A stretch of 9,994 nt of DNA from Nitrososphaerales archaeon TH5888 (GTDB taxonomy: Archaea; Thermoproteota; Nitrososphaeria; Nitrososphaerales; Nitrososphaeraceae), in the NCBI GenBank assembly GCA_014523595.1, contig JAATVN010000010.1, forward strand, positions 1-9,994, read 5' to 3'. Of the stretch, positions 1 to 6,643 are shown one piece after another (position 1 is the stretch's first letter; each line of letters starts with the position of its first letter). A program made the translations under genes and the position numbers. The notes under the pieces were generated by a model. The model searched no databases, had not been told where the DNA came from, and saw only the letters and a list, made by a program, of their open reading frames with translations.

Positions 1-26
1 AAGAAATAATGTTCAGTGAATAAAAG

Positions 27-34
27 TTTATATG
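27..34 (+). promoter_or_regulatory. TATA-like box of the Rieske/cytochrome b operon
   Basis: The box tttatatg is followed by more AT-rich sequence to position 40 and sits about 30 nt before the ATG at 60. This spacing places the transcription start at or next to the ATG, so the message would be leaderless. No Shine-Dalgarno-like sequence precedes the start. Confidence 0.55.
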
Positions 35-59
35 ATATATTTCGAGTCTGTAGGTTTGT

Positions 60-671
60 ATGGCTCAGCGGCCTTCTCCGAAAAGTGGAGGTAAAGTATC
101 AAGACGTGATTTTATAAAACTAATGGCTGCTGCAGGTACGGTTATGACTTTCGCAGTTTTTGCAGACTGGGGAAAATTTCTTCCACCTCCAAAACAGCAA
201 TCAACTGAAAGACAAATGGTGGAACTTCCCGATGGTTCTCAAGCCAATGTTAATAGTTTTCCTGTTAATCATGCAGAAGCTGTCATTTTTCCTAAAACAG
301 ATGATCCAGTATTAAATAAGGAATCTTTTCGAACGTGGCAATTTATTAGATTGCCCGAAGAACTAGGTGGAAAAAAGAACGATGCATCTGCCTTCAGAAT
401 GTATAGTATGGTTTGTCTTCATCTTTGGTGTCTATGGAAATATTGGCCACAAGATGGAAGAAAAAGAGGTGAGTGTCCATGCCATGGAAGCATGTATGAT
501 CCTCTTACTGGTAAAGCATTTGCAGGTCCTGCAGCATTGCAGGCTCCTCCTTCTAATGTGTTACCTGTGTTAGATTTAGAGATTACTTCTGATGGTAACG
601 TATGGATCAAACCTCCAAATTGGAGTCCTAATGGTAATGGGGTAGTGGGATATGGGCGTTTCCTTACATAG
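60..671 (+). CDS. Rieske [2Fe-2S] protein of complex III, Tat-targeted
   Basis: This is the Rieske iron-sulfur subunit of a cytochrome bc-type complex (203 aa). It takes an electron from quinol at the outer face of the membrane and passes it to an extracytoplasmic acceptor. A twin-arginine motif S14-R-R-D-F-I-K20 precedes a hydrophobic stretch at about 21-36, so the folded protein is probably exported by Tat and kept as a membrane anchor. Box I is C119-L-H121-L-W-C124 and box II is C139-P-C-H142-G-S. The expected cluster ligands are therefore C119, H121, C139 and H142, with C124-C141 as the family disulfide. Box I has Trp where the usual CTHLGC motif has Gly. The ATG at 60 gives the complete Tat signal. 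The 3' end overlaps the cytochrome b start by 20 bp, which indicates one transcript. Confidence 0.95.
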   Translation: MAQRPSPKSGGKVSRRDFIKLMAAAGTVMTFAVFADWGKFLPPPKQQSTERQMVELPDGSQANVNSFPVNHAEAVIFPKTDDPVLNKESFRTWQFIRLPEELGGKKNDASAFRMYSMVCLHLWCLWKYWPQDGRKRGECPCHGSMYDPLTGKAFAGPAALQAPPSNVLPVLDLEITSDGNVWIKPPNWSPNGNGVVGYGRFLT

Positions 672-2262
672 AGAAAATAGTCTGACTCGTTTTTTTAGAT
701 GGACATACGCCGGAGTAGACCGGACCATCTTTATGGCGCTCAAATTTACATTCCCAAGTAGGTTTGTAAGTCCACTTGGATTTTTAGGAATGCTTACATT
801 TGTAATTTTCATAATTCTCGGAATTACAGGGGCATTACTCATGCTTTATTATGAGCCTATTCTAGATAGAGCATGGGATAGTGTAAAAAATATCAATGAT
901 GTTATTCCATATGGTTTTCATCTTAGAAACATTCACTACCATGCATCAAATGCAATGGTGATGGTAGCGTTACTGCATATGTACTATCAGTATTTTAGTG
1001 GAAGGTACAAGATTAGAAACGAAATACTCTGGGTTACAGGAATAATCCTAGGTGTGCTTACAATATTAGAAGCCTTTACGGGATATGATATTATTTTCAG
1101 CGAAAGAGCTGAATTGGCCATTTCAATTGCGGCTTCGCTTACTAATTCCATCCCGATATTGGGACCACAGATGACAGAAGCTTTCTTTGGAGGGGGATTC
1201 CATGATTTTGTACTGAGGTTTTACGCATTTCATGTATTCCTATTACCTATTGCAATGTTGGGTCTAATGGTTGTACACTTCCCTAGGTTCTTGGTTTTTG
1301 ATATTCCAATGGTAATGGCAATAACAGGTGCGATTATGCTAACGGGGGGAGTATTTCCTGTAGATATGGGATTGAAGTTCGATCCTAATGTTCCTCCTGG
1401 TATCACCGTACCTGAATGGTATTTGACCGGTCTCTACGCATTCCTGCGAAGTGCATATGATAAATTTACGACGGGCGTGGCTTGGCCGGGCTTGTTCATT
1501 TTTGCATTGCTTATAATACCGTTTATTGACAGATACAAGAAATTTTCATGGAAAGATAGGCCAATCATAACTGCAATAGGAATTACAAGTTTGGCTCAGA
1601 TCATAGTAACAACATACTGGGGCTTCTACATAGATCCTGATAGAACCAAATCGTTACTAGAAAGACTTGTAATAGATCCTGTTTTCCTCTATCTGGTCAT
1701 GATTTTGCTCGTGCCATTGTCGTTCGGATTCACCTATCTGATGATTAAATTAGCAAGAAATGCAGAGGCAAATGCAAAGATTCAACCAAAAAAACCAACA
1801 ACCAAAAGCTCAATAAATTTAACGGAAAAATGGATCTATGGAATATTTGTTGCTCTACTAGCATTCCAAGTTTATCTTAATATCGCTGCATATTACGCAG
1901 TTTTGAATGGAATGCAAAACTACTCTCTCTTTATCATAGGTATCATGATGCTTGTTTTTGCAGGAATGTTTCATATATTCAGACATGGTAAATCCATGCA
2001 AAAAGCACCTCCTCCGAGGCCAACTGTTCCCCCAATGCCTGCGAAAGCAAAGCCCCCTTCATTGACACAGCCAGGAGGTCCAGAGGCTCCGCAAATTGCT
2101 GCAAATACCAAGGTGCTTGGAGATTTAGCGGCTGCAGAAAAAACATTGGCTCCCTCTGCGGAGGGCAGTGCACCATCGTCACAGTCAGTCCAGTCTGTAA
2201 ATAAAACTGAATCCACTAGTGCGCATAGTGAACAAAAATTAGTTACTGATGAAAAAAAATAG
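652..2262 (+). CDS. Cytochrome b of complex III (long, fused form)
   Basis: This 536-aa membrane subunit carries the quinol-oxidising and quinone-reducing sites and two b hemes. Heme ligand pairs fit the family: H95-x13-H109 in helix B and H194-x14-H209 in helix D. The Qo motif PEWY is at 254-257. Hydrophobic segments lie at about 43-66, 95-114, 124-146, 190-210, 216-236, 276-292, 304-325, 341-364, 395-415 and 422-441, so the b6-like and subunit IV-like halves are fused and two extra helices follow. Residues 450-536 form a Pro/Ala/Ser-rich tail of low complexity. The GY-x-LPW-type stretch after helix C reads GYDIIFSERAE, without Pro-Trp. The ATG at 652 is preferred over Met28 because the amphipathic stretch before helix A lies partly upstream of Met28. 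It overlaps the Rieske gene, as expected for co-translation. Confidence 0.95.
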   Translation: MGVSLHRENSLTRFFRWTYAGVDRTIFMALKFTFPSRFVSPLGFLGMLTFVIFIILGITGALLMLYYEPILDRAWDSVKNINDVIPYGFHLRNIHYHASNAMVMVALLHMYYQYFSGRYKIRNEILWVTGIILGVLTILEAFTGYDIIFSERAELAISIAASLTNSIPILGPQMTEAFFGGGFHDFVLRFYAFHVFLLPIAMLGLMVVHFPRFLVFDIPMVMAITGAIMLTGGVFPVDMGLKFDPNVPPGITVPEWYLTGLYAFLRSAYDKFTTGVAWPGLFIFALLIIPFIDRYKKFSWKDRPIITAIGITSLAQIIVTTYWGFYIDPDRTKSLLERLVIDPVFLYLVMILLVPLSFGFTYLMIKLARNAEANAKIQPKKPTTKSSINLTEKWIYGIFVALLAFQVYLNIAAYYAVLNGMQNYSLFIIGIMMLVFAGMFHIFRHGKSMQKAPPPRPTVPPMPAKAKPPSLTQPGGPEAPQIAANTKVLGDLAAAEKTLAPSAEGSAPSSQSVQSVNKTESTSAHSEQKLVTDEKK

Positions 2263-2308
2263 GCCGTCCCTGAATTCACAATTACAAACTAGGTATGATA
2301 TTAATACG

Positions 2309-2328
2309 TCAAGTACCCAGCCACTTGA
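2309..2328. repeat. Short inverted repeat between cytochrome b and cupredoxin genes
   Basis: TCAAGT (2309-2314) and ACTTGA (2323-2328) are perfect 6-bp arms around an 8-nt loop. The repeat lies 47 bp after the cytochrome b stop and about 28 bp before the cupredoxin TATA box. It could be a regulator site or an mRNA hairpin. No T-run follows, so it is not a typical terminator, and six-base arms can arise by chance. Confidence 0.3.
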
Positions 2329-2355
2329 TCTCCAAAGGATGACTAATCTTAATAT

Positions 2356-2364
2356 TATATATAA
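2356..2364 (+). promoter_or_regulatory. TATA box of the cupredoxin gene
   Basis: The box tatatataa is centred about 29 nt before the ATG at 2389. It is the clearest TATA box in the window and indicates a leaderless transcript of the cupredoxin, separate from any read-through from cytochrome b. Confidence 0.6.
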
Positions 2365-2388
2365 TCGTCAAAATAAAGCAGATGACAA

Positions 2389-2850
2389 ATGAATAATCAC
2401 GCTGCAGGAATCAGTATCATTGCATTTATTGTTACTGTGGCCGCAAGTATGAGTTATTATCAATTTGTTTATACCCCAGAAGCTAATGCTAAGCCACAAT
2501 TACCGGAGGAGGTTCTGAATCCCTCAGAACCAGTGAAAGTGTCTATCATAGAAGGCTCAGCTCTGCCCTCGCAGCAGAAAAACTTTGATCCGAAGGAAAT
2601 AAGGGCCACATTAGGTATTAGCAACAAAATAATTTGGACTAACGCGGACACTACGGCCCATACTGTTACTACTGATAATCAATATAATGATCAGATAAGT
2701 GGCCCCTTTAATTCAGTGGATAGTATAGGTTTAGTACTCCCGCAACAAACATACGAATTCACTTTTACTAAAGATGGAGAGTATCCATATCATTGTGAAC
2801 CCCATCCGTGGATGACAGGCAAGGTAATTATTGTAAAGAGTTTCGCCTAA
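2389..2850 (+). CDS. Membrane-anchored plastocyanin-like cupredoxin
   Basis: This 153-aa blue copper protein is a probable electron carrier for complex III. An N-terminal hydrophobic segment (about 7-27) anchors or exports it. The rest is a single cupredoxin domain facing outward. Type 1 copper ligands are visible: H91 in TAHTVT, then C136-E-P-H139-P-W-M142 near the C terminus, the classic C-x2-H-x2-M plastocyanin pattern. The length fits one domain plus anchor. Its place directly after Rieske and cytochrome b matches the arrangement known in ammonia-oxidising archaea, where such proteins are proposed to replace cytochrome c1/c. It has its own TATA box, so its level could be set independently of the two upstream genes. 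The ATG is the only sensible start for the signal segment. Confidence 0.92.
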   Translation: MNNHAAGISIIAFIVTVAASMSYYQFVYTPEANAKPQLPEEVLNPSEPVKVSIIEGSALPSQQKNFDPKEIRATLGISNKIIWTNADTTAHTVTTDNQYNDQISGPFNSVDSIGLVLPQQTYEFTFTKDGEYPYHCEPHPWMTGKVIIVKSFA

Positions 2851-2888
2851 CTTTTTATAATTCATTTCATATACCCTTTACCTTCTAG

Positions 2889-2917
2889 AGATTATGATTC
2901 AACAAATTCTATAATCT
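2889..2917. terminator. Candidate stem-loop between convergent genes
   Basis: Perfect 7-bp arms AGATTAT (2889-2895) and ATAATCT (2911-2917) enclose a 15-nt loop, and AATTTT follows on the plus strand. The element sits between the cupredoxin stop and the convergent gene ending at 2958, so it could end transcription from the left. A second T-run lies directly after the cupredoxin stop codon (about 2852-2856). The stem is AT-rich and weak, so this is tentative. Confidence 0.3.
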
Positions 2918-2957
2918 AATTTTGCTAAATATTTGCATTAACCAGTGGCATTTTAAT

Positions 2958-3317
2958 TCATGGTACTATTTTAAGGAATGCAACGTCATTGGCAACTTCC
3001 TTATGTTCTTGAATTATAGACGCTCTGAATTTAACGTTTGAATTTATTTGGGGGACGTGTTCCGTGATTACTGTAAACTTAATTTCATTTGGATCCTTTA
3101 TATCATGTCTTAGTATGGGCATTCTTGCATACGCATAATTGATTTTTTTATCATTGAGTTTTATGAAACTAAAAATTTCACTAGTATTTTCTATCTGTGA
3201 ATTTATTACAACACTGTCGAACCGGCCGAGATAGTTAATTTTTATTACTCCTTCGAGTTCTTCTTTTGCTTTGATTTCTTTCTTGTCAAAACTAATGATT
3301 ATGTCGTTTTGTCCCAT
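2958..3317 (-). CDS. Small beta-rich protein, possibly arrestin-like
   Basis: The product is a 119-aa soluble protein with no signal peptide or membrane segment. Hydrophobic and polar residues alternate throughout, as in a beta-sandwich. The N-terminal pattern (IIISFDKKEIKAKEELEGVI, then a stretch rich in Val/Ile and Asn) resembles the first strands of arrestin N-like or other immunoglobulin-like folds, where a strand, an x-x-G-x-v turn and a second strand follow one another. This is a fold impression, not a family assignment. It has no cysteines. An AT-rich box (3341-3350, minus strand) lies about 28 nt before the ATG, so it probably has its own promoter despite the 47-bp gap to the DUF192 gene upstream. 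The function is unknown. Confidence 0.75.
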   Translation of the reverse strand: MGQNDIIISFDKKEIKAKEELEGVIKINYLGRFDSVVINSQIENTSEIFSFIKLNDKKINYAYARMPILRHDIKDPNEIKFTVITEHVPQINSNVKFRASIIQEHKEVANDVAFLKIVP

Positions 3318-3340
3318 TATTGTAGATTAAATGCTGTTCA

Positions 3341-3350
3341 ATTTTAATTA
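3341..3350 (-). promoter_or_regulatory. TATA-like box of the small beta-rich protein gene
   Basis: On the minus strand this reads taattaaaat, centred about 28 nt upstream of the ATG at 3317. The short gap makes shared transcription with the DUF192 gene also possible. Confidence 0.35.
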
Positions 3351-3364
3351 TCGTTAATCATTAG

Positions 3365-3892
3365 TCAATTGTTCCCTGGTAGATCGAAATTAATTATCAT
3401 GCCATTTTTCATGGAATGATCATCAGTAAAGCCAGATCGAAGTTCTATTACATACAATGAATCTACTTGAGGATTATAGACAGGGCATGCCAAAAATATC
3501 TTACATGGTTCCACTTTTTTTTCGATGTGGACGACTTTAGTGTTTGAATCCAGCCAAAGAATGTCTATGGGAAAATTCATTTTGTTCATCCAAAATCCTT
3601 GCTTTGATGGCTCATCAAATAAAAATATCATTCCTTCATTTTCATTCATCTTATCCAATCCGGAGAGACCTCTCATCCTCTGTTCGTCAGTAGATGCTAT
3701 CGCCATTGAGACATTAAATCCATTAATTGATATTGTTGTTTTTTGATAATTAGGAAAGAAATCTGTAACACTAGCTGATGTGATGTTATTACTCTGTAGT
3801 TCAGTTGCATGCGATTGAGAAGACGATATCAAAAAAATAACAATACTAAAAGGAATGAGCATTATGAGCATTATTGTATTTTTGGTATCCAA
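3365..3892 (-). CDS. Secreted DUF192 family protein
   Basis: This 175-aa protein has a signal-type hydrophobic segment (about 7-29, ending ...SSQSHA) followed by one DUF192 domain (about 52-172). Family hallmarks are present in order: A66-S-T-D-E-Q-R-M-R-G-L-S-G, then N-E-G-M-I-F-L-F, then F100-W-M-N-K-M with P-I-D-I-L-W-L-D, then V-E-P-C130, then Y147-V-I-E-L and a final N-G. DUF192 proteins are small secreted beta-barrel proteins of unknown function. Cys130 and Cys136 are close enough to form a disulfide, but this is inference. The start is TTG at 3892. It keeps a lysine before the hydrophobic core and has an AT-rich box about 30 nt upstream. ATG codons at Met8 and Met11 are alternatives that would remove the positive n-region. 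Confidence 0.88.
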   Translation of the reverse strand: MDTKNTIMLIMLIPFSIVIFLISSSQSHATELQSNNITSASVTDFFPNYQKTTISINGFNVSMAIASTDEQRMRGLSGLDKMNENEGMIFLFDEPSKQGFWMNKMNFPIDILWLDSNTKVVHIEKKVEPCKIFLACPVYNPQVDSLYVIELRSGFTDDHSMKNGMIINFDLPGNN

Positions 3893-3916
3893 ATTAAGAA
3901 ACAGTGGCGTCCAATT

Positions 3917-3926
3917 GAATTTTAAT
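3917..3926 (-). promoter_or_regulatory. TATA-like box of the DUF192 gene
   Basis: The minus strand reads AT-rich (taaaattaaaat-type) about 25-34 nt before the TTG at 3892. The position supports a leaderless message starting at TTG rather than at the internal ATGs. Confidence 0.4.
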
Positions 3927-4046
3927 TTTACTTTTGATAAAGAGTCAAAAGCAGGAACATGAATACGTGTACACCAGGAAAATCTTTACAAATACATCAT
4001 ATTTAACCGCAATAAGATGTGATAAAAAATCTAAATAATAGTAAAT

Positions 4047-4802
4047 TTGAGTTTATTTACGAAAAGAGATTTATCAACTAGACAGCTTGAGAAATTACAA
4101 GGTGTATTTATTACAGGAACTGATACTAAAATTGGAAAAACTACAATAGCATGCGGCCTGGCGTGGTTGCTCCGGAGAAATGGAATAAGGGTCGGCATTA
4201 TGAAGCCGTTTGCAACATCATCCAAAATGTACTCAAATCGCTACAAGTCTCATGATACTGCAGCCCTAGCGAAAGCTGCAGATATTGAAGAATCTGATCA
4301 AATATTGAATCCAATATTCTTTCCCATACCCGCATCTCCCTATATGGCAGCAGAAATTTTGCACAAAACCATGGATCTAGGAATAGTAACTAAAAAATTT
4401 AATATTCTTAAAAAAAAATACGATTTCACTGTGGTCGAAGGAATTGGTGGTGTTATGGTTCCAATTACAGCGAAAATTTCATTACTCGATGTTATCAGAA
4501 GGATGAATCTAGCCACAATTATTGTGTCAAGCCCTAAACTAGGTTCCATTAACCATAGCGTTTTGACCATAAACGCATGCAAAGTAAAGAAAATACCAAT
4601 TATCGGGGTTATATTTAATCAAATGCCAAAGCATCCCAATATTGTGGAATCTATGACTCCAAATTATATTGAAAAATTAACAGGAACTAAAACAATATCA
4701 ATTATTCCGTTCATGGATGGTTGTAATTTTAAGAAAATTGGATCTTATCTCGGAAGAACTTCAGTTATCAAGAATGTTATATCAAGGTTAAACCAGAATT
4801 AA
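4047..4802 (+). CDS. bioD: Dethiobiotin synthetase
   Basis: BioD closes the ureido ring of dethiobiotin from 7,8-diaminopelargonate, CO2 and ATP, the step before biotin synthase. The 251-aa product shows the family P-loop G24-T-D-T-K-I-G-K-T32, the substrate-binding K53-P-F motif, H69-D70, the N-P-I-F-F-P-I-P-A-S-P-Y-M-A-A stretch (88-102), V130-E-G-I-G-G-V-M-V-P and the L165-G-S-I-N-H segment. Length is slightly above the common 220-240. No ATG or GTG lies in frame between the upstream stop (4032-4034) and the P-loop, so TTG at 4047 is the only normal start. Biotin serves the acetyl/propionyl-CoA carboxylase used in archaeal carbon fixation. No other biotin gene is in the window. The 3' end converges on sua5 with only 18 bp between the stops. 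Its promoter is unclear: ataaaaaat at 4022-4030 and atatttaa at 3999-4006 are both possible. Confidence 0.92.
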   Translation: MSLFTKRDLSTRQLEKLQGVFITGTDTKIGKTTIACGLAWLLRRNGIRVGIMKPFATSSKMYSNRYKSHDTAALAKAADIEESDQILNPIFFPIPASPYMAAEILHKTMDLGIVTKKFNILKKKYDFTVVEGIGGVMVPITAKISLLDVIRRMNLATIIVSSPKLGSINHSVLTINACKVKKIPIIGVIFNQMPKHPNIVESMTPNYIEKLTGTKTISIIPFMDGCNFKKIGSYLGRTSVIKNVISRLNQN

Positions 4803-4820
4803 CTTTCCATTAATCCCAGA

Positions 4821-5876
4821 TCATACCCTAATATTCGTAATGGCTGCCTTCTTTAGCCTATTCATGATAGCAAAACCTATCTTGTTATACTGAATTCCTT
4901 GAACTATTATGACATCTATATTATTTTTGTCAGCTTGCCGGAGATTTGCAAATAGATTTCTTGCGATTGTTTCTAACGACCTTCCCATATATTGAATTTT
5001 TTCTGAATTTACTTTCAGTGATTTGCTAGCGCTCATAATAGAAACTTTCTTGCCTTCAGCCTCTAATTTTTCAGCCAATTGCATTATCTTACTCTTTGCG
5101 TCATTTTCGGGGCCCTCGACCAGCATAACGTGGGCCTTTGGAGAATAATGTCGATATTTCATACCCGGGGACCTGTAAATCTTGATCTTTTTCCTGTCAA
5201 TACCAATATGAGAATTTTGAAAGAGAACTTTACCTATTTCATTTTCAATTGACTCCTTTGAAATTCCACCGGGTCTTAGTATCATTGGAGTGGATTGTGT
5301 CATATCAATTACTGTCGATTCAATTCCAATTTCCGTACTACCGCCATCCAAAATTAATTTTATTTTTCCGTCAAGATCATCTTTCACATGAGTGGCAGTT
5401 GTAGGACTAGGTCTTCCCGAAATGTTTGCAGATGGGGCAGCAATAGGGAGACCAGACTTTCTTATTAGTGCCAGGGCAACATTATTCCTTGGCATACGTA
5501 CTGCCACTGTGCTTAAACCTCCTGTAGTAATTTTAGGTACAATCTTTGATTTCTTGAGAACGAGAGTCACTGGACCAGGCCAGAATTTTTTAATAATTCG
5601 ATTTGCTCTAGGAGGTATTTGACTCACCAGAGTCCTCAATGTTTTCATATCTGCTATGTGGATGATTAATGGATTATCGGAAGGTCTGCCTTTAATTTCA
5701 AATATTTTTGATACTGCTGATGGATCTAGCGCATTTGCCCCCAATCCATATACTGTTTCTGTTGGGAATGCTATAATTTCTCCACTGCAGATCAATTTTG
5801 ATGCTTTTGAAATGATAACATGATTAGGTCTTTTTTCATTTATCTTCAATATGTCAGTTCTGAACTTTTTTTTCAT
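4821..5876 (-). CDS. sua5: L-threonylcarbamoyladenylate synthase (Sua5)
   Basis: This enzyme makes threonylcarbamoyl-AMP from threonine, bicarbonate and ATP. The KEOPS complex then uses it for the t6A modification at position 37 of ANN-decoding tRNAs. The 351-aa product has a YrdC domain (about 21-210): FPTETVYGLG (37-46), K62-G-R-P-x3-P-L, P100-G-P-V-T-L-V-L, V126-R-M-P, the SGLPIAAPSANISG block (141-154) and L200-R-P-G-G. The linker S236-P-G-M-K-Y-R-H-Y-S-P leads into the C-terminal Sua5 domain (about 248-351), so this is the long Sua5 form, not the short TsaC/YrdC form. The ATG start at 5876 has a TATA box about 33 nt upstream. It is transcribed divergently from the winged-helix gene and convergently with bioD. 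Confidence 0.95.
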   Translation of the reverse strand: MKKKFRTDILKINEKRPNHVIISKASKLICSGEIIAFPTETVYGLGANALDPSAVSKIFEIKGRPSDNPLIIHIADMKTLRTLVSQIPPRANRIIKKFWPGPVTLVLKKSKIVPKITTGGLSTVAVRMPRNNVALALIRKSGLPIAAPSANISGRPSPTTATHVKDDLDGKIKLILDGGSTEIGIESTVIDMTQSTPMILRPGGISKESIENEIGKVLFQNSHIGIDRKKIKIYRSPGMKYRHYSPKAHVMLVEGPENDAKSKIMQLAEKLEAEGKKVSIMSASKSLKVNSEKIQYMGRSLETIARNLFANLRQADKNNIDVIIVQGIQYNKIGFAIMNRLKKAAITNIRV

Positions 5877-5904
5877 GAATGGAAAAGGTAATAGTTAGAT
5901 CTAT

Positions 5905-5913
5905 TATTATATA
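5905..5913 (-). promoter_or_regulatory. TATA box of sua5
   Basis: The minus strand reads tatataata, centred about 33 nt before the ATG at 5876. It lies within the 162-bp divergent region shared with the winged-helix regulator. Confidence 0.5.
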
Positions 5914-5990
5914 GGTTCGTATACAGCGTGGGACGAAATTCCAAATATAGTTATCTTTGTAGACGATCCATATACAAATTAGGATAAACA

Positions 5991-5999
5991 GTTTATGTA
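5991..5999 (+). promoter_or_regulatory. TATA-like box upstream of the regulator gene
   Basis: The box gtttatgta would set a start site near 6020-6025, inside the palindrome at 6010-6027, and leave a leader of about 15 nt before the ATG at 6039. A competing box, ttaattac at 6049-6056, lies 28 nt before the second ATG (6081). Confidence 0.4.
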
Positions 6000-6009
6000 C
6001 CGCTCTGAG

Positions 6010-6027
6010 TTGGAACGGTCGTTCCAA
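6010..6027. promoter_or_regulatory. Candidate operator: 18-bp palindrome
   Basis: TTGGAACG (6010-6017), GT, CGTTCCAA (6020-6027): perfect 8-bp arms around a 2-nt centre. It is the best inverted repeat seen in the window and is richer in G+C than its surroundings. It sits between a TATA-like box and the start codon of a winged-helix DNA-binding protein, where a bound dimer would block transcription initiation. Autoregulation is the simplest reading. Control by another factor, or of divergent sua5, is also possible. Confidence 0.5.
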
Positions 6028-6038
6028 AATCGAATTTC

Positions 6039-6395
6039 ATGCTTCCCCTTAATTACTTAGGTATCTTTCATAACAACGAAATGAGCAAAACGGTCTGTAA
6101 AAATGAAAATAATAGAGGAAAAATCCAGATTATGGCAGACATAGTATACCTATGTAAAGCAGGTATAAGAAAAACCCACCTAATGTACAAGGGAAACTTG
6201 AGCTATGAGCAAATTAATAGGTACTTATACGAACTTTTAGAAAAGGAACTAATAATACAAAATCTAGATGATGGTATATTGACTTACCGTGCAACAGAAA
6301 AAGGCAGATCCTTTTTGCAATATTACAATATGATGTTGAGTATACTGGACGAGGGAGTTATTAGCGGTGAATCTCCCATTGCCAAATTGGCCTGA
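6039..6395 (+). CDS. Small winged-helix transcriptional regulator (ArnR1/HTH_45-like)
   Basis: The product is a 118-aa cytoplasmic DNA-binding protein of a family very common in ammonia-oxidising archaea. The core (about 26-97) follows the family pattern: R-G-K-I-Q-I-M helix, A41-G-I-R-K-T-H-L-M-Y-K-G-N-L-S-Y-E-Q as the helix-turn-helix, Y62-L-Y-E-L-L-E-K-E-L-I as the following helix, and a wing ending Y83-R-A-T-E-K-G-R-S-F-L. No ligand or metal-binding motif is visible, so what it senses is unknown. Two starts are possible. ATG 6039 gives a 14-residue extension unlike the family. ATG 6081 (Met15) gives about 104 aa, close to the conserved core, and has an AT-rich box 28 nt upstream. The long form is listed, but the short one may be correct. 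It converges on a small membrane-protein gene 26 bp away. Confidence 0.85.
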   Translation: MLPLNYLGIFHNNEMSKTVCKNENNRGKIQIMADIVYLCKAGIRKTHLMYKGNLSYEQINRYLYELLEKELIIQNLDDGILTYRATEKGRSFLQYYNMMLSILDEGVISGESPIAKLA

Positions 6396-6421
6396 TACAA
6401 GGAGCTTATTTTTACAGTTTT

Positions 6422-6619
6422 TTATGAATTTTCATAACCGGGCTTTCTGTCCCGCCCATGTGATCTAAAAATAAACGCGCTTATTACTAGCATGATTGTT
6501 AGACCAGAAGCCACGAGTGCTTGTATTATTGAAATTCCTAGAATAAGGCTAATGATGATAGGGATTACAGCGGAAATGGCAACTATGGGAAGCCAGTTCT
6601 TTAGAGAAGAGATATTCAA
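6422..6619 (-). CDS. Small two-helix membrane protein, unknown function
   Basis: The product is 65 aa with two hydrophobic segments (about 8-28 and 31-51) joined by a short turn, then a basic, polar tail (RSHGRDRKPGYENS). By the positive-inside rule both ends probably face the cytoplasm. I do not recognise the family. The start is TTG at 6619. The frame is open back to a stop 13-15 nt upstream with no ATG, and a good TATA-like box lies 29 nt before the TTG, which is the main reason to accept so short a gene. It converges on the winged-helix gene and lies in the same direction as the secreted protein upstream (122-bp gap). Confidence 0.6.
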   Translation of the reverse strand: MNISSLKNWLPIVAISAVIPIIISLILGISIIQALVASGLTIMLVISAFIFRSHGRDRKPGYENS

Positions 6620-6643
6620 GCTCGATCGTTGTTAATATTGTTA

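Noticed and set aside
733..2262. Met28 (ATG 733) as the cytochrome b start
   Set aside because: It would remove the amphipathic stretch (FFRWTYAGVDRTIF) that normally precedes helix A. The overlap start at 652 is typical of co-translated genes.
1971..2279. Minus-strand frame of 102 codons opposite the cytochrome b tail
   Set aside because: It is opposite a low-complexity Pro/Ala/Ser coding region, which leaves the antisense strand free of stops. It has no promoter or protein-like features.
5913..5937. Inverted repeat TTCGT...ACGAA upstream of sua5
   Set aside because: Arms of five bases with a 12-nt spacer are expected by chance in a region this size.
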